A DNA stretch of 64,000 bases from JANQMY01 sp965227095 (lineage in GTDB: Bacteria > Pseudomonadota > Alphaproteobacteria > JANQMY01), in assembly GCA_965227095.1 (NCBI GenBank), contig CBDDFL010000002.1, positions 620,001 through 684,000 on the forward strand. Direction: 5' to 3'. Below, in pieces: positions 57,510-64,000 of this stretch. The notes under the pieces are model-generated. The model was given only the letters and a program-made list of their open reading frames with translations, did no database searches and was not told the origin of the DNA. The number at the start of each line of letters is the position of its first letter. The first letter of the stretch is position 1. Both the position numbers and the translations under genes were made by a program.

Positions 57510-58964
57510 TTAATCGATGATTAACTGGCGGCGGTCGCCCACATAAGCGATCCGTAGAAGGTTGGTTGCGCCAGGTGTGCCAAAGGGCACGCCGGCGGTG
57601 ATGATCACCCGATCCCCGCGGTCGGCGGCGCCTTCCTGAAACGCCAATCGGCAGGCTCGATGGACCATGTCATCTTCGTCGATGGCATCTTCGGTCAACA
57701 CACAATGCAGGCCCCAAACAAGCGCGAGGCGCCGTACGATGGCCTCCACAGGCGACAGGGCTAATACGGGAACGCCGGGCCGTTCCCGGGCGGCCCGCAA
57801 TCCGGTCGATCCGGAATTTGTGTAACAAACGATCGCAGCAACGCCCAAAGTTTCCGCAACTTGGCGGGCGGCGCGGGTGATGGCATCGGCCGAAGTTGCT
57901 TCCGGGCCAGGACGTTGCGCGTCAATGATCGACCGGTAGTTAAGGTCGTTTTCGACGCGGCGGGCAACGCGGTCCATCATGGAAACCGCTTCTTCGGGGT
58001 ATTGGCCGGCAGCGGATTCCGCGGACAACATGACCGCATCGGCGCCTTCGAACACAGCGGTCGCAACATCAGAGACTTCCGCCCGCGTTGGCGTGGGCGA
58101 GGAAATCATCGATTCCAGCATTTGCGTTGCAACCACGACAGGTTTGCCTGCGGCCCGTGCGCGGCGCGTCATTTGTTTCTGCCAACCCGGCACTTCTTCA
58201 ATGGGGACTTCGACGCCCAGATCGCCCCGCGCCGCCATCAAGCCGTCGCTCAGATCCAATATGTCATCTAAATGCTCGAGAGCTGACGGTTTCTCAATTT
58301 TGGCCATCAACGCCGCGCGGCCTTGCATGGCTTTGCGCGCATCCGCCAAATCATCTGGATGCTGAATAAAAGAAAGAGCGACCCAATCGATCCCAAGGGC
58401 AAGGCCATGATCAAGGTCGCTTCGGTCTTTGTCGGTCATCGCGCGGACCGGCAGGATGGTGTCCGGTAAATTGACACCTTTTTTGTTCGACAATTTGCCG
58501 CCATAGATGACCGTTGTTTCCGCATGATCATGGGTGCGGGCGTCAACACGCAAACGAATGCGTCCATCGTCCAGAAGGATATGCGCGTCCGTTTCGAGCA
58601 CGTCGAAAATTTCCGGATGTGGTAGTTCCACCCGCGTTTGATCGCCGGGTTCCTTACTAAGGTCCAGTCGGAACCGGTCGCCCGCCTTTAACTCGATTTC
58701 ATCGTTGGCAAACTTGCCGATTCGCAATTTCGGACCTTGAAGATCCATAAGAATGCCAATGGGGCGCTCGTTTCGCGCCTCCACCTCACGGATCATATCG
58801 ATGCGTCTAGCAAGGTCGTCATGGCTTGAATGGCTCATATTGATGCGGAACACATCGGCGCCCGCCCGGTGAAGCCGCTCAATCGCTTCCACATCGTCAG
58901 ACGAAGGGCCAAGCGTTGCAACAATCTTCACGCTTCTTTGTCGTCGCCGCGTCATGTGGTGCAC
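57510..58964 (-). CDS. pyk: Pyruvate kinase
   Basis: 484 residues from a GTG at 58964 with AGGA six bases upstream (ATG 58955 is the alternative). Conserved: Ala-Thr-Leu-Gly-Pro-Ser-Ser, Arg-Ile-Asn-Met-Ser-His, Met-Asp-Leu-Gln-Gly-Pro-Lys-Leu-Arg, Met-Ala-Lys-Ile-Glu-Lys-Pro, Ala-Arg-Gly-Asp-Leu-Gly-Val-Glu and Ala-Thr-Gln-Met-Leu-Glu-Ser-Met. It makes pyruvate and ATP from phosphoenolpyruvate and ADP. Its 5' end overlaps no coding DNA of the divergent amidohydrolase gene. Confidence 0.95.
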   Translation of the reverse strand: MHHMTRRRQRSVKIVATLGPSSDDVEAIERLHRAGADVFRINMSHSSHDDLARRIDMIREVEARNERPIGILMDLQGPKLRIGKFANDEIELKAGDRFRLDLSKEPGDQTRVELPHPEIFDVLETDAHILLDDGRIRLRVDARTHDHAETTVIYGGKLSNKKGVNLPDTILPVRAMTDKDRSDLDHGLALGIDWVALSFIQHPDDLADARKAMQGRAALMAKIEKPSALEHLDDILDLSDGLMAARGDLGVEVPIEEVPGWQKQMTRRARAAGKPVVVATQMLESMISSPTPTRAEVSDVATAVFEGADAVMLSAESAAGQYPEEAVSMMDRVARRVENDLNYRSIIDAQRPGPEATSADAITRAARQVAETLGVAAIVCYTNSGSTGLRAARERPGVPVLALSPVEAIVRRLALVWGLHCVLTEDAIDEDDMVHRACRLAFQEGAADRGDRVIITAGVPFGTPGATNLLRIAYVGDRRQLIID

Positions 58965-59099
58965 TCAAATTCCTGTGGTATGTGTCTGGGGCACGAAGTC
59001 GAGCTTGGTTATCACAACTTCGACCATAAAACAGTAGGGTTAAACCGAAATCGTGTCGCTGCGATGACTCCGGCTCGTAATCGGCGGTCAGAAGAAAGA

Positions 59100-59888
59100 A
59101 TGAAAGTAGAGACTGACCCCTTGTCAGATATTGAAGTAATAGAAGCGCGCGCTAGAGGCGATCTGTTGTTGATATGCGATCATGCCAGCAATCACATCCC
59201 CGACAGGTTCAAGGGGCTGGGCCTTCCGCCCGAACAGCTGGGCCGGCACATCGCATGGGATATTGGGGCCGCTCCCGTGACCCGGCGGCTGGCGGCATTG
59301 TTTGGCGCGAAAGCCATCTTGAGTCAGTTCTCACGTTTGGTGATTGATCCCAACCGTGCCCTCGATGATCCCACATTGATTATGAAACTGTCGGATGGCG
59401 CGATCATTCCCGGCAACCGCGACCTGTCGGAAAATGAGCGTCAGGACCGAATCGATCAGTTCTATGTGCCCTATGATGACGCAATCGACCGCTCGGCTGA
59501 CCATGTTGTGGCCCATCACGAAAGCCCAAAGATCGTGTCAATCCACAGCTTTACCCATAGCTGGCGCGGCATTGTGCGGCCCCAGCATATCGGCCTTTTA
59601 TGGGACCAAGACGACCGTTTGTTTCGGCGTTTGCAGGATGCGTTGACCCGGCATCCTGGCGTTGTGGTGGGGGATAACCAGCCTTATTCCGGCCGTCTGG
59701 AAGGGGATTGCATGTACCGTCATGGGACCAGCCGTGGGATTGCGCATGTCTTGATTGAAATCCGTCAAGACCTCATATCCGATGAGGCCGGGGTCGAAAA
59801 ATGGTCCAACCTGTTGTTTGATGCGCTGAAGCGTGCGCTGGATGACGCCCCGGAAGGCTATTACAACGTTATTACCCCACCGACATAG
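59100..59888 (+). CDS. N-formylglutamate amidohydrolase family protein
   Basis: 262 residues. Cys-Asp-His-Ala-Ser-Asn-His-Ile-Pro near the start, Asp-Ile-Gly-Ala, Asp-Pro-Asn-Arg-Ala, and Ser-Ile-His-Ser-Phe-Thr-His are hallmark segments with probable zinc ligands. Likely hydrolyses an N-acyl amino acid. The start at 59100 is preceded by a purine-rich AGAAGAAAGA; a second ATG at 59064 is in frame. Followed nine bases later by the DUF1244 gene. Confidence 0.88.
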   Translation: MKVETDPLSDIEVIEARARGDLLLICDHASNHIPDRFKGLGLPPEQLGRHIAWDIGAAPVTRRLAALFGAKAILSQFSRLVIDPNRALDDPTLIMKLSDGAIIPGNRDLSENERQDRIDQFYVPYDDAIDRSADHVVAHHESPKIVSIHSFTHSWRGIVRPQHIGLLWDQDDRLFRRLQDALTRHPGVVVGDNQPYSGRLEGDCMYRHGTSRGIAHVLIEIRQDLISDEAGVEKWSNLLFDALKRALDDAPEGYYNVITPPT

Positions 59889-59897
59889 GGAGGCATA

Positions 59898-60197
59898 ATG
59901 GATACTCAGACACAAACAGAGCTTGAAGCGGCCGCATTCCGGCGCTTGGTCAGCCATCTCCAAAATCGGACCGATGTGCAAAACATCGATCTTATGATTT
60001 TGGCTGGTTTCTGCCGCAATTGTTTGGGGGATTGGTATCGCGAGGCGGCGTCCGAAAAAGGCATTGACCTGTCAAAAGACGATGCGCGCGCCCATGTGTA
60101 CGGCATGCCGCCGTCGGAATGGAAAGACAAATATCAGACGGACGTTCCGCCTGAGAAAATGGAACAGTTTAAAAAGGCGCAATCGGACCACCGTTGA
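59898..60197 (+). CDS. DUF1244 family protein
   Basis: 99 residues. Phe-Cys-Arg-Asn-Cys-Leu-Gly-Asp-Trp-Tyr in the middle and Tyr-Gly-Met-Pro-Pro-Ser-Glu-Trp-Lys near the end are the family pattern. All helical; role unknown. The GGAGG ahead of the ATG and the neighbour pattern (pyk, amidohydrolase, gapR) are typical for alphaproteobacteria. Confidence 0.92.
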   Translation: MDTQTQTELEAAAFRRLVSHLQNRTDVQNIDLMILAGFCRNCLGDWYREAASEKGIDLSKDDARAHVYGMPPSEWKDKYQTDVPPEKMEQFKKAQSDHR

Positions 60198-60314
60198 TTA
60201 GTCTGTATAGAGATTAAATCAGCTGACTCATTTTGATTGCAATTTGCGATCGATACCCCTAGGGTCGCCGACCTCAAATCAATAACCGGCTTTGTTCAGG
60301 CAGGGGCTTTCATC

Positions 60315-60593
60315 ATGGCGACGCAAGAGGCGATCGAAAAAGATACAAAAACAGCTAAGGCGGGTGGGATCGCGCAGGATCAATTGCGCGCCTTTATTCA
60401 ACGTATCGAACGGTTGGAAGAAGAAAAAGCAGCCCTGGCGGCGGACATCCGCGAAATTTACGCGGAAGCCAAAGGCAATGGATTTGACCCGAAAATCATG
60501 CGGCAGGTCGTGCGCTTGCGCAAACTCGACACCGCCGAACGGCAGGAACAAGAGGCCATTTTAGACCTCTATATTCACGCCTTGGGCATGTAG
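60315..60593 (+). CDS. gapR: GapR-family (DUF2312) nucleoid protein
   Basis: 92 residues from ATG 60315. The coiled-coil Leu-Arg-Ala-Phe-Ile-Gln-Arg-Ile-Glu-Arg-Leu-Glu-Glu-Glu-Lys is the DUF2312 signature; Lys-Ala-Lys-Gly-Asn-Gly-Phe-Asp and Val-Arg-Leu-Arg-Lys follow. GapR binds overtwisted DNA ahead of forks and polymerases in Caulobacter and is a class marker. Only 13 bases separate it from the convergent regulator gene. Confidence 0.93.
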   Translation: MATQEAIEKDTKTAKAGGIAQDQLRAFIQRIERLEEEKAALAADIREIYAEAKGNGFDPKIMRQVVRLRKLDTAERQEQEAILDLYIHALGM

Positions 60594-60606
60594 GAACGTC
60601 TTGTTC

Positions 60607-62139
60607 CTATTCAGTGCCCGTGCGGGCTTCAAGGCCCAGATCCCGTACTTTCCGGTACAAGGTCGAACGGCCGATGCCTAAGCGGCGGGCGACTTCGGTC
60701 ATATGTCCGCTATAGCGTTCGATCGCCATGCGAATCATCTCGCCTTCCACTTCTTCAAGCTTGCGCAAATGTCCTTCGGGGTCCGTTGCGGTGATGTCGA
60801 ACGGATTGCGCGAAGATGCATGGGGCTGCGCAAGAATGACACTCTCGCGAATGGGTTCGCCGGCAATTTCCGGCGTCGGCACGGGCGTCTGAATTGCGGC
60901 GGTGTCCGTGGTCACCTCAATGCCGGAATCCGTGAAGGGGTTCAATTTTGGCGTCGGCATATTGCCGAGGATCTGCGGGAAATCTTCTGGTTCCAGGGCA
61001 CTGCTGTCGCACAACACGACGGCGCGGAAAATGGTGTTCTCCAATTGCCGTACATTGCCCGGCCATGGATATTGGGTCAGCAAATCCAGGGCTTCGGCCG
61101 TGATGCCCACAACTTTTTTGCCTTCTTCGCCCGCGATTTTTGCGATGAAGTGATTGACCAACTCTTCCACATCGTCCGGCCGTTCGCGCAGGGGCGGCAC
61201 ATAGATCGGGAAAACATTGAGGCGGTAATAAAGATCCTCGCGGAAGTCGCCGCGTTCCGCCATCTCGAGCAAATTTCGGTTGGTGGCGCTGATCAGCCGA
61301 ATATCGACTTTGACCGGCCGCTTTGACCCAATGGGGTCCACTTCGCCTTCCTGAAGCGCGCGCAACAGCTTGACTTGAATGTCGAGCGGCAGCTCGCCGA
61401 TTTCGTCCAGGAAAAGGGTGCCGCCATTGGCTTCTTGGAATTTACCGGCATGTTTTTCATTGGCGCCGGTAAAGGCCCCTTTCTCGTGGCCGAACAGAAT
61501 GCTTTCCACCAAATTGTCGGGGATCGCACCACAGTTCACGGTGACAAACGGCTTACCGGACCGGTCGCTTTCGCCTTGAATGGACCGAGCGATGACTTCC
61601 TTACCCACACCGCTTTCCCCTTCGATGAGGATCGGGATGTTGGAGGAGGCGGCGCGTTTGCCGAGACGGATCACCTGCTGCATGGCAGGGCCCTTAGCGA
61701 TGAGATCTTTGAAGCCCATGCGGCCGTCGATCCGCTTGGTCAGACGTGTAATCTCACCGGTCAACGCGGTCAGTTTCAGGGCGTTTTGGATGGAAACTTG
61801 AAGCCGTTCCGGGCTTGCAGGCTTGACGATAAAATCGTCGGCGCCGGCGCGCATGGCGCCCACCACCGTGTCGATGCCGCCTTGGGCGGTCAGGACGATA
61901 ACGGGGAGAGAGGGGCGCTTAGGCTTGATTTGTTCTAGGACTTCGATGCCGCCCATTTCAGGCATGACCAGATCCAGCAGAACGAGGCTGATCTCGACGC
62001 CTTGAGGGCCGTCCAGAACCTCAAGAGCCTCCTTACCGCCTTCGGCCATGACCGTGCGGTAGCCAAAGCGGGTTGCGAGCGATTCCAGCAAACGGCGCTG
62101 AGTGGGATCGTCGTCTACAATGAGAATTAGCTGTGCCAT
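60607..62139 (-). CDS. Sigma-54-dependent response regulator (NtrC family)
   Basis: 510 residues from ATG 62139. Receiver domain with Asp56 and Lys106, AAA+ domain with Walker A Gly-Glu-Ser-Gly-Val-Gly-Lys (174-180), the sigma-54 contact Gly-Ala-Phe-Thr-Gly-Ala (221-226) and Leu-Phe-Leu-Asp-Glu, then a Fis-type helix-turn-helix (Val-Ala-Arg-Arg-Leu-Gly-Ile-Gly-Arg-Ser-Thr-Leu-Tyr-Arg). A linker of about 80 residues before the HTH is unusually long and Pro/Thr-rich. No cognate kinase gene is adjacent. The regulated genes are unknown. Confidence 0.93.
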   Translation of the reverse strand: MAQLILIVDDDPTQRRLLESLATRFGYRTVMAEGGKEALEVLDGPQGVEISLVLLDLVMPEMGGIEVLEQIKPKRPSLPVIVLTAQGGIDTVVGAMRAGADDFIVKPASPERLQVSIQNALKLTALTGEITRLTKRIDGRMGFKDLIAKGPAMQQVIRLGKRAASSNIPILIEGESGVGKEVIARSIQGESDRSGKPFVTVNCGAIPDNLVESILFGHEKGAFTGANEKHAGKFQEANGGTLFLDEIGELPLDIQVKLLRALQEGEVDPIGSKRPVKVDIRLISATNRNLLEMAERGDFREDLYYRLNVFPIYVPPLRERPDDVEELVNHFIAKIAGEEGKKVVGITAEALDLLTQYPWPGNVRQLENTIFRAVVLCDSSALEPEDFPQILGNMPTPKLNPFTDSGIEVTTDTAAIQTPVPTPEIAGEPIRESVILAQPHASSRNPFDITATDPEGHLRKLEEVEGEMIRMAIERYSGHMTEVARRLGIGRSTLYRKVRDLGLEARTGTE

Positions 62140-62363
62140 AAGGCGCCTCGTTACGCGTAAACTCAAAACATCTGTCGCCGCCGGCTGACTTAATAAACGC
62201 TAAACAAATGACGGTGTCCGGGGCGCGACTGAGCCATAATGGAGCACATAGGTAAAAACGTGCTTAAGTCGGCGAGGCATGTTTCAATTTGGGGCTTGCT
62301 ATGTACGGCGCCGGGAATTTGACCTCGCTGTGTATGCGAAGGCCGAAAAAGAAAGGGTTTTTT

Positions 62364-62663
62364 ATGCGGACAACGCAAATTTTCGGATCAAGCTTAATGA
62401 TTGGTTTATTGGTGCTGGCGCCACCGGTGATGGCCGAAGAGAGCAAGACCGATGAAGAGATTGCGTCGGAACTTGATGACGCCGCTCAAAGCGCGATTGA
62501 AGCCGCGGAAAGCTTGATCAACGCGCTTCGCATCTTTGTCGACAATCTGCCGCAATATGCCCCCCCTGAAATTCTCGAAAATGGCGACATCTTAATAAGA
62601 CGGCTGCCGTCTAAATCCGATGAGGCGTCTGAGGATGATGATGGCGGTACGGCAGAGGAATAA
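62364..62663 (+). CDS. Small secreted protein of unknown function
   Basis: 99 residues from ATG 62364 (AAAGGG before it). Signal peptide ending in Val-Met-Ala-Glu, an acidic helical body with Ala-Ala-Glu-Ser-Leu-Ile-Asn-Ala-Leu-Arg-Ile-Phe-Val, and an acidic tail. No family recognised. Transcribed away from the sigma-54 regulator and just before the UbiB-type gene. Confidence 0.7.
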   Translation: MRTTQIFGSSLMIGLLVLAPPVMAEESKTDEEIASELDDAAQSAIEAAESLINALRIFVDNLPQYAPPEILENGDILIRRLPSKSDEASEDDDGGTAEE

Positions 62664-62678
62664 CAAATAGGGGGCGGT

Positions 62679-64000
62679 GTGAGCTCTTCCCGGGAAGACA
62701 ATAATGTAGGCGGTCGCGTGAAGCGCTACGCCAAAGTGTCCGCTGGTGTCGGCGGTCTGGCCGTGAAATATGCGGGGACCATGCTGTTTGGGGGGGAGCG
62801 CGACAATGACCGCTATGCGGGTGAATTGCGCTCCGCCCTTGGGGGCCTCAAAGGGCCGATCATGAAGGTTGCCCAGATGATGGCGACCATCCCCGACGCG
62901 TTGCCGGAAGAATTCGCGAGCCAATTGGCGGAACTCCAGACCAATGCGCCCCCCATGGGGTGGCCCTTTGTAAAGCGGCGGATGGCGGCGGAACTGGGAA
63001 AGGACTGGACGTCGAAATTTGCCTCGTTCGAACGCGACGCGGCGGCGGCGGCCTCGCTGGGGCAAGTGCATCGTGCAGAGCATCACGACGGCACCAGGCT
63101 TGCGTGTAAACTTCAGTACCCGGATATGCAGTCCGCTGTGGAAGCGGATCTCAACCAGCTCAATCTGCTTTTTTCCATTCATCGCCGCATGGATCAGTCG
63201 ATCAACACGGCGGAAATGGCCGAAGAAATCGGGGCCCGCCTTCGCGAAGAACTCGACTATGGTCTTGAAGCGTCCCATATGGCGCTGTACCGAGATGTGT
63301 TGGCGGATCATGATGAAATCAACGTGCCAAACGTTTACGAGGACCTGTCCACAAACCGCCTCTTGACCATGAACTGGCTGGATGGCCGCCCGATCTTGGA
63401 ATTTAAAGAGGCGGACCAAGAGATCAGGAACAAGATCGCCAAAGCCATGTTCCATGCTTGGTGGTTCCCGTTCAGTCACTATGGTGCGATTCACGGCGAC
63501 CCCCATCTTGGAAATTATTCCGTGCGGTCCGATCACGGAATCAATCTGTTGGATTTCGGCTGTATACGGATCTTTCGCCCAGAATTCGTGCAAGGCGTGG
63601 TAAGTTTATATACGGCATTGCTGCACCAGGATGACGAGTTGGCGGTGGCCGCTTACGAGACCTGGGGGTTCCGCAATCTGAGCAAGGAATTGATCGAAAC
63701 CCTCAACATCTGGTCCGGGTTTATCTATGGCCCGCTTCTCGACGATCGTGTCCGCACGATCGCTGACGGGGTGAGCCCGGGGGATTATGGCCGCAAGCAA
63801 GCCTTCGAAGTGCGCAAGCGGCTCAAGGAATTGGGCCCGGTGACGCCGCCGCGGGAATTCGTCTTTATGGATCGGGCGGCCATTGGACTGGGCGCGGTTT
63901 TTCTGCATCTCGATGCCGAATTGAACTTCTTTGAGCTGTTCAATGCGGCGATCGACGGTTTTGACATTGAGGTTCTGCGGGACCGGCAGACCCAAGCGCT
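62679..64000 (+). CDS. AarF/UbiB-type atypical kinase, 5' part
   Basis: The frame is open from a GTG at 62679 (AGGGGGCG upstream) to the window end, 440 residues so far. Lys-Val-Ala-Gln replaces the KxGQ motif, then Ser-Leu-Gly-Gln-Val-His, Lys-Leu-Gln-Tyr-Pro, His-Gly-Asp-Pro-His-Leu-Gly-Asn and Leu-Asp-Phe-Gly-Cys-Ile are the ABC1/ADCK core. Family members support ubiquinone synthesis or lipid handling at the membrane. A 333-residue frame on the opposite strand is a shadow. Confidence 0.9.
   Translation, partial: MSSSREDNNVGGRVKRYAKVSAGVGGLAVKYAGTMLFGGERDNDRYAGELRSALGGLKGPIMKVAQMMATIPDALPEEFASQLAELQTNAPPMGWPFVKRRMAAELGKDWTSKFASFERDAAAAASLGQVHRAEHHDGTRLACKLQYPDMQSAVEADLNQLNLLFSIHRRMDQSINTAEMAEEIGARLREELDYGLEASHMALYRDVLADHDEINVPNVYEDLSTNRLLTMNWLDGRPILEFKEADQEIRNKIAKAMFHAWWFPFSHYGAIHGDPHLGNYSVRSDHGINLLDFGCIRIFRPEFVQGVVSLYTALLHQDDELAVAAYETWGFRNLSKELIETLNIWSGFIYGPLLDDRVRTIADGVSPGDYGRKQAFEVRKRLKELGPVTPPREFVFMDRAAIGLGAVFLHLDAELNFFELFNAAIDGFDIEVLRDRQTQA

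Noticed and set aside
62592..63593. 333-residue open frame on the minus strand
   Set aside because: It is antisense to the UbiB-type kinase gene, whose motifs are clear on the plus strand.
1..64000. CRISPR arrays, tRNAs, rRNAs or prophage genes
   Set aside because: I saw no regularly spaced repeats, no cloverleaf with CCA-type ends, and no phage or transposase proteins.

Overview
The window looks like chromosome from a free-living, aerobic, moderately GC-rich alphaproteobacterium. A block near the right end is typical of that class: pyruvate kinase, an N-formylglutamate amidohydrolase-like gene, a DUF1244 gene, a GapR/DUF2312 gene and an NtrC-type regulator. The rpmJ product is also of an alphaproteobacterial type. 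I see no rRNA, tRNA, CRISPR array, insertion sequence or prophage. Most genes are catabolic or envelope genes, including three AMP-forming acyl-CoA ligases, an amidase, a TauD-like dioxygenase, a short-chain dehydrogenase and two glutathione/CoA-type enzymes.

Layout. 1-2654: acyl-CoA dehydrogenase-like 3' end, enoyl-CoA hydratase, GST and alpha/beta hydrolase. 2655-6876: a regulated-looking leader before a cation diffusion facilitator, an AT-rich SIMPL lipoprotein, a MazG-like enzyme, and LemA with an HtpX-like M48 protease. 6891-14726: SDR, two acyl-CoA ligases, a PEGA/SPOR lipoprotein, amidase and dioxygenase. 14745-20650: a compositionally distinct stretch with a membrane-anchored caspase-WD40 protein facing a lipoprotein hydrolase, bracketed by two inverted copies of an ~80 bp palindromic element. 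20679-26450: a HIT-like gene, a membrane-fusion protein, and a tight minus-strand operon (ferritin-like diiron protein, KAS III, ABC ATPase, ABC permease) preceded by a perfect palindromic operator. 26655-29600: two small membrane proteins, a malonyl-CoA synthetase (matB), and a GIY-YIG gene framed by inverted REP-like repeats.

29697-34449 is a TTQ amine dehydrogenase cluster: a divergent TetR regulator, heavy chain, MauE-like, MauD-like, light chain with both TTQ tryptophans, and mono- and diheme cytochromes c. No mauG is visible. 34451-38751 holds an IscU/SufU-like scaffold, a second TetR with two identical inverted-repeat sites upstream, and a divergent two-subunit molybdenum hydroxylase (iorAB type). 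38773-44683 holds a carboxymuconolactone-decarboxylase-like protein, a hexapeptide acyltransferase, a very large DUF2339 membrane protein, alanine dehydrogenase and a DUF2147 protein. 44726-47600 is a small redox-membrane operon (ferric-reductase-type membrane domain fused to a Rieske domain plus small partners) and a YHS protein with a long structured leader.

47849-64000 holds chromate transporter chrA, rpmJ with its terminator, glycolate oxidase glcDEF, a saccharopine-dehydrogenase-like reductase, a TPR protein, an alpha/beta hydrolase, a membrane protein of unknown function, the pyk-gapR block, a sigma-54 activator, a small secreted protein, and an AarF/UbiB-type kinase cut by the window edge.

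The candidates I consider most worth following are the diiron-KAS III-ABC operon with its operator, the leader RNA before the YHS gene with mutually exclusive hairpins, the caspase-WD40/lipoprotein-hydrolase pair between inverted repeats, and the GIY-YIG gene framed by REP-like repeats. All functional statements rest on reading motifs by eye; no database search was run.
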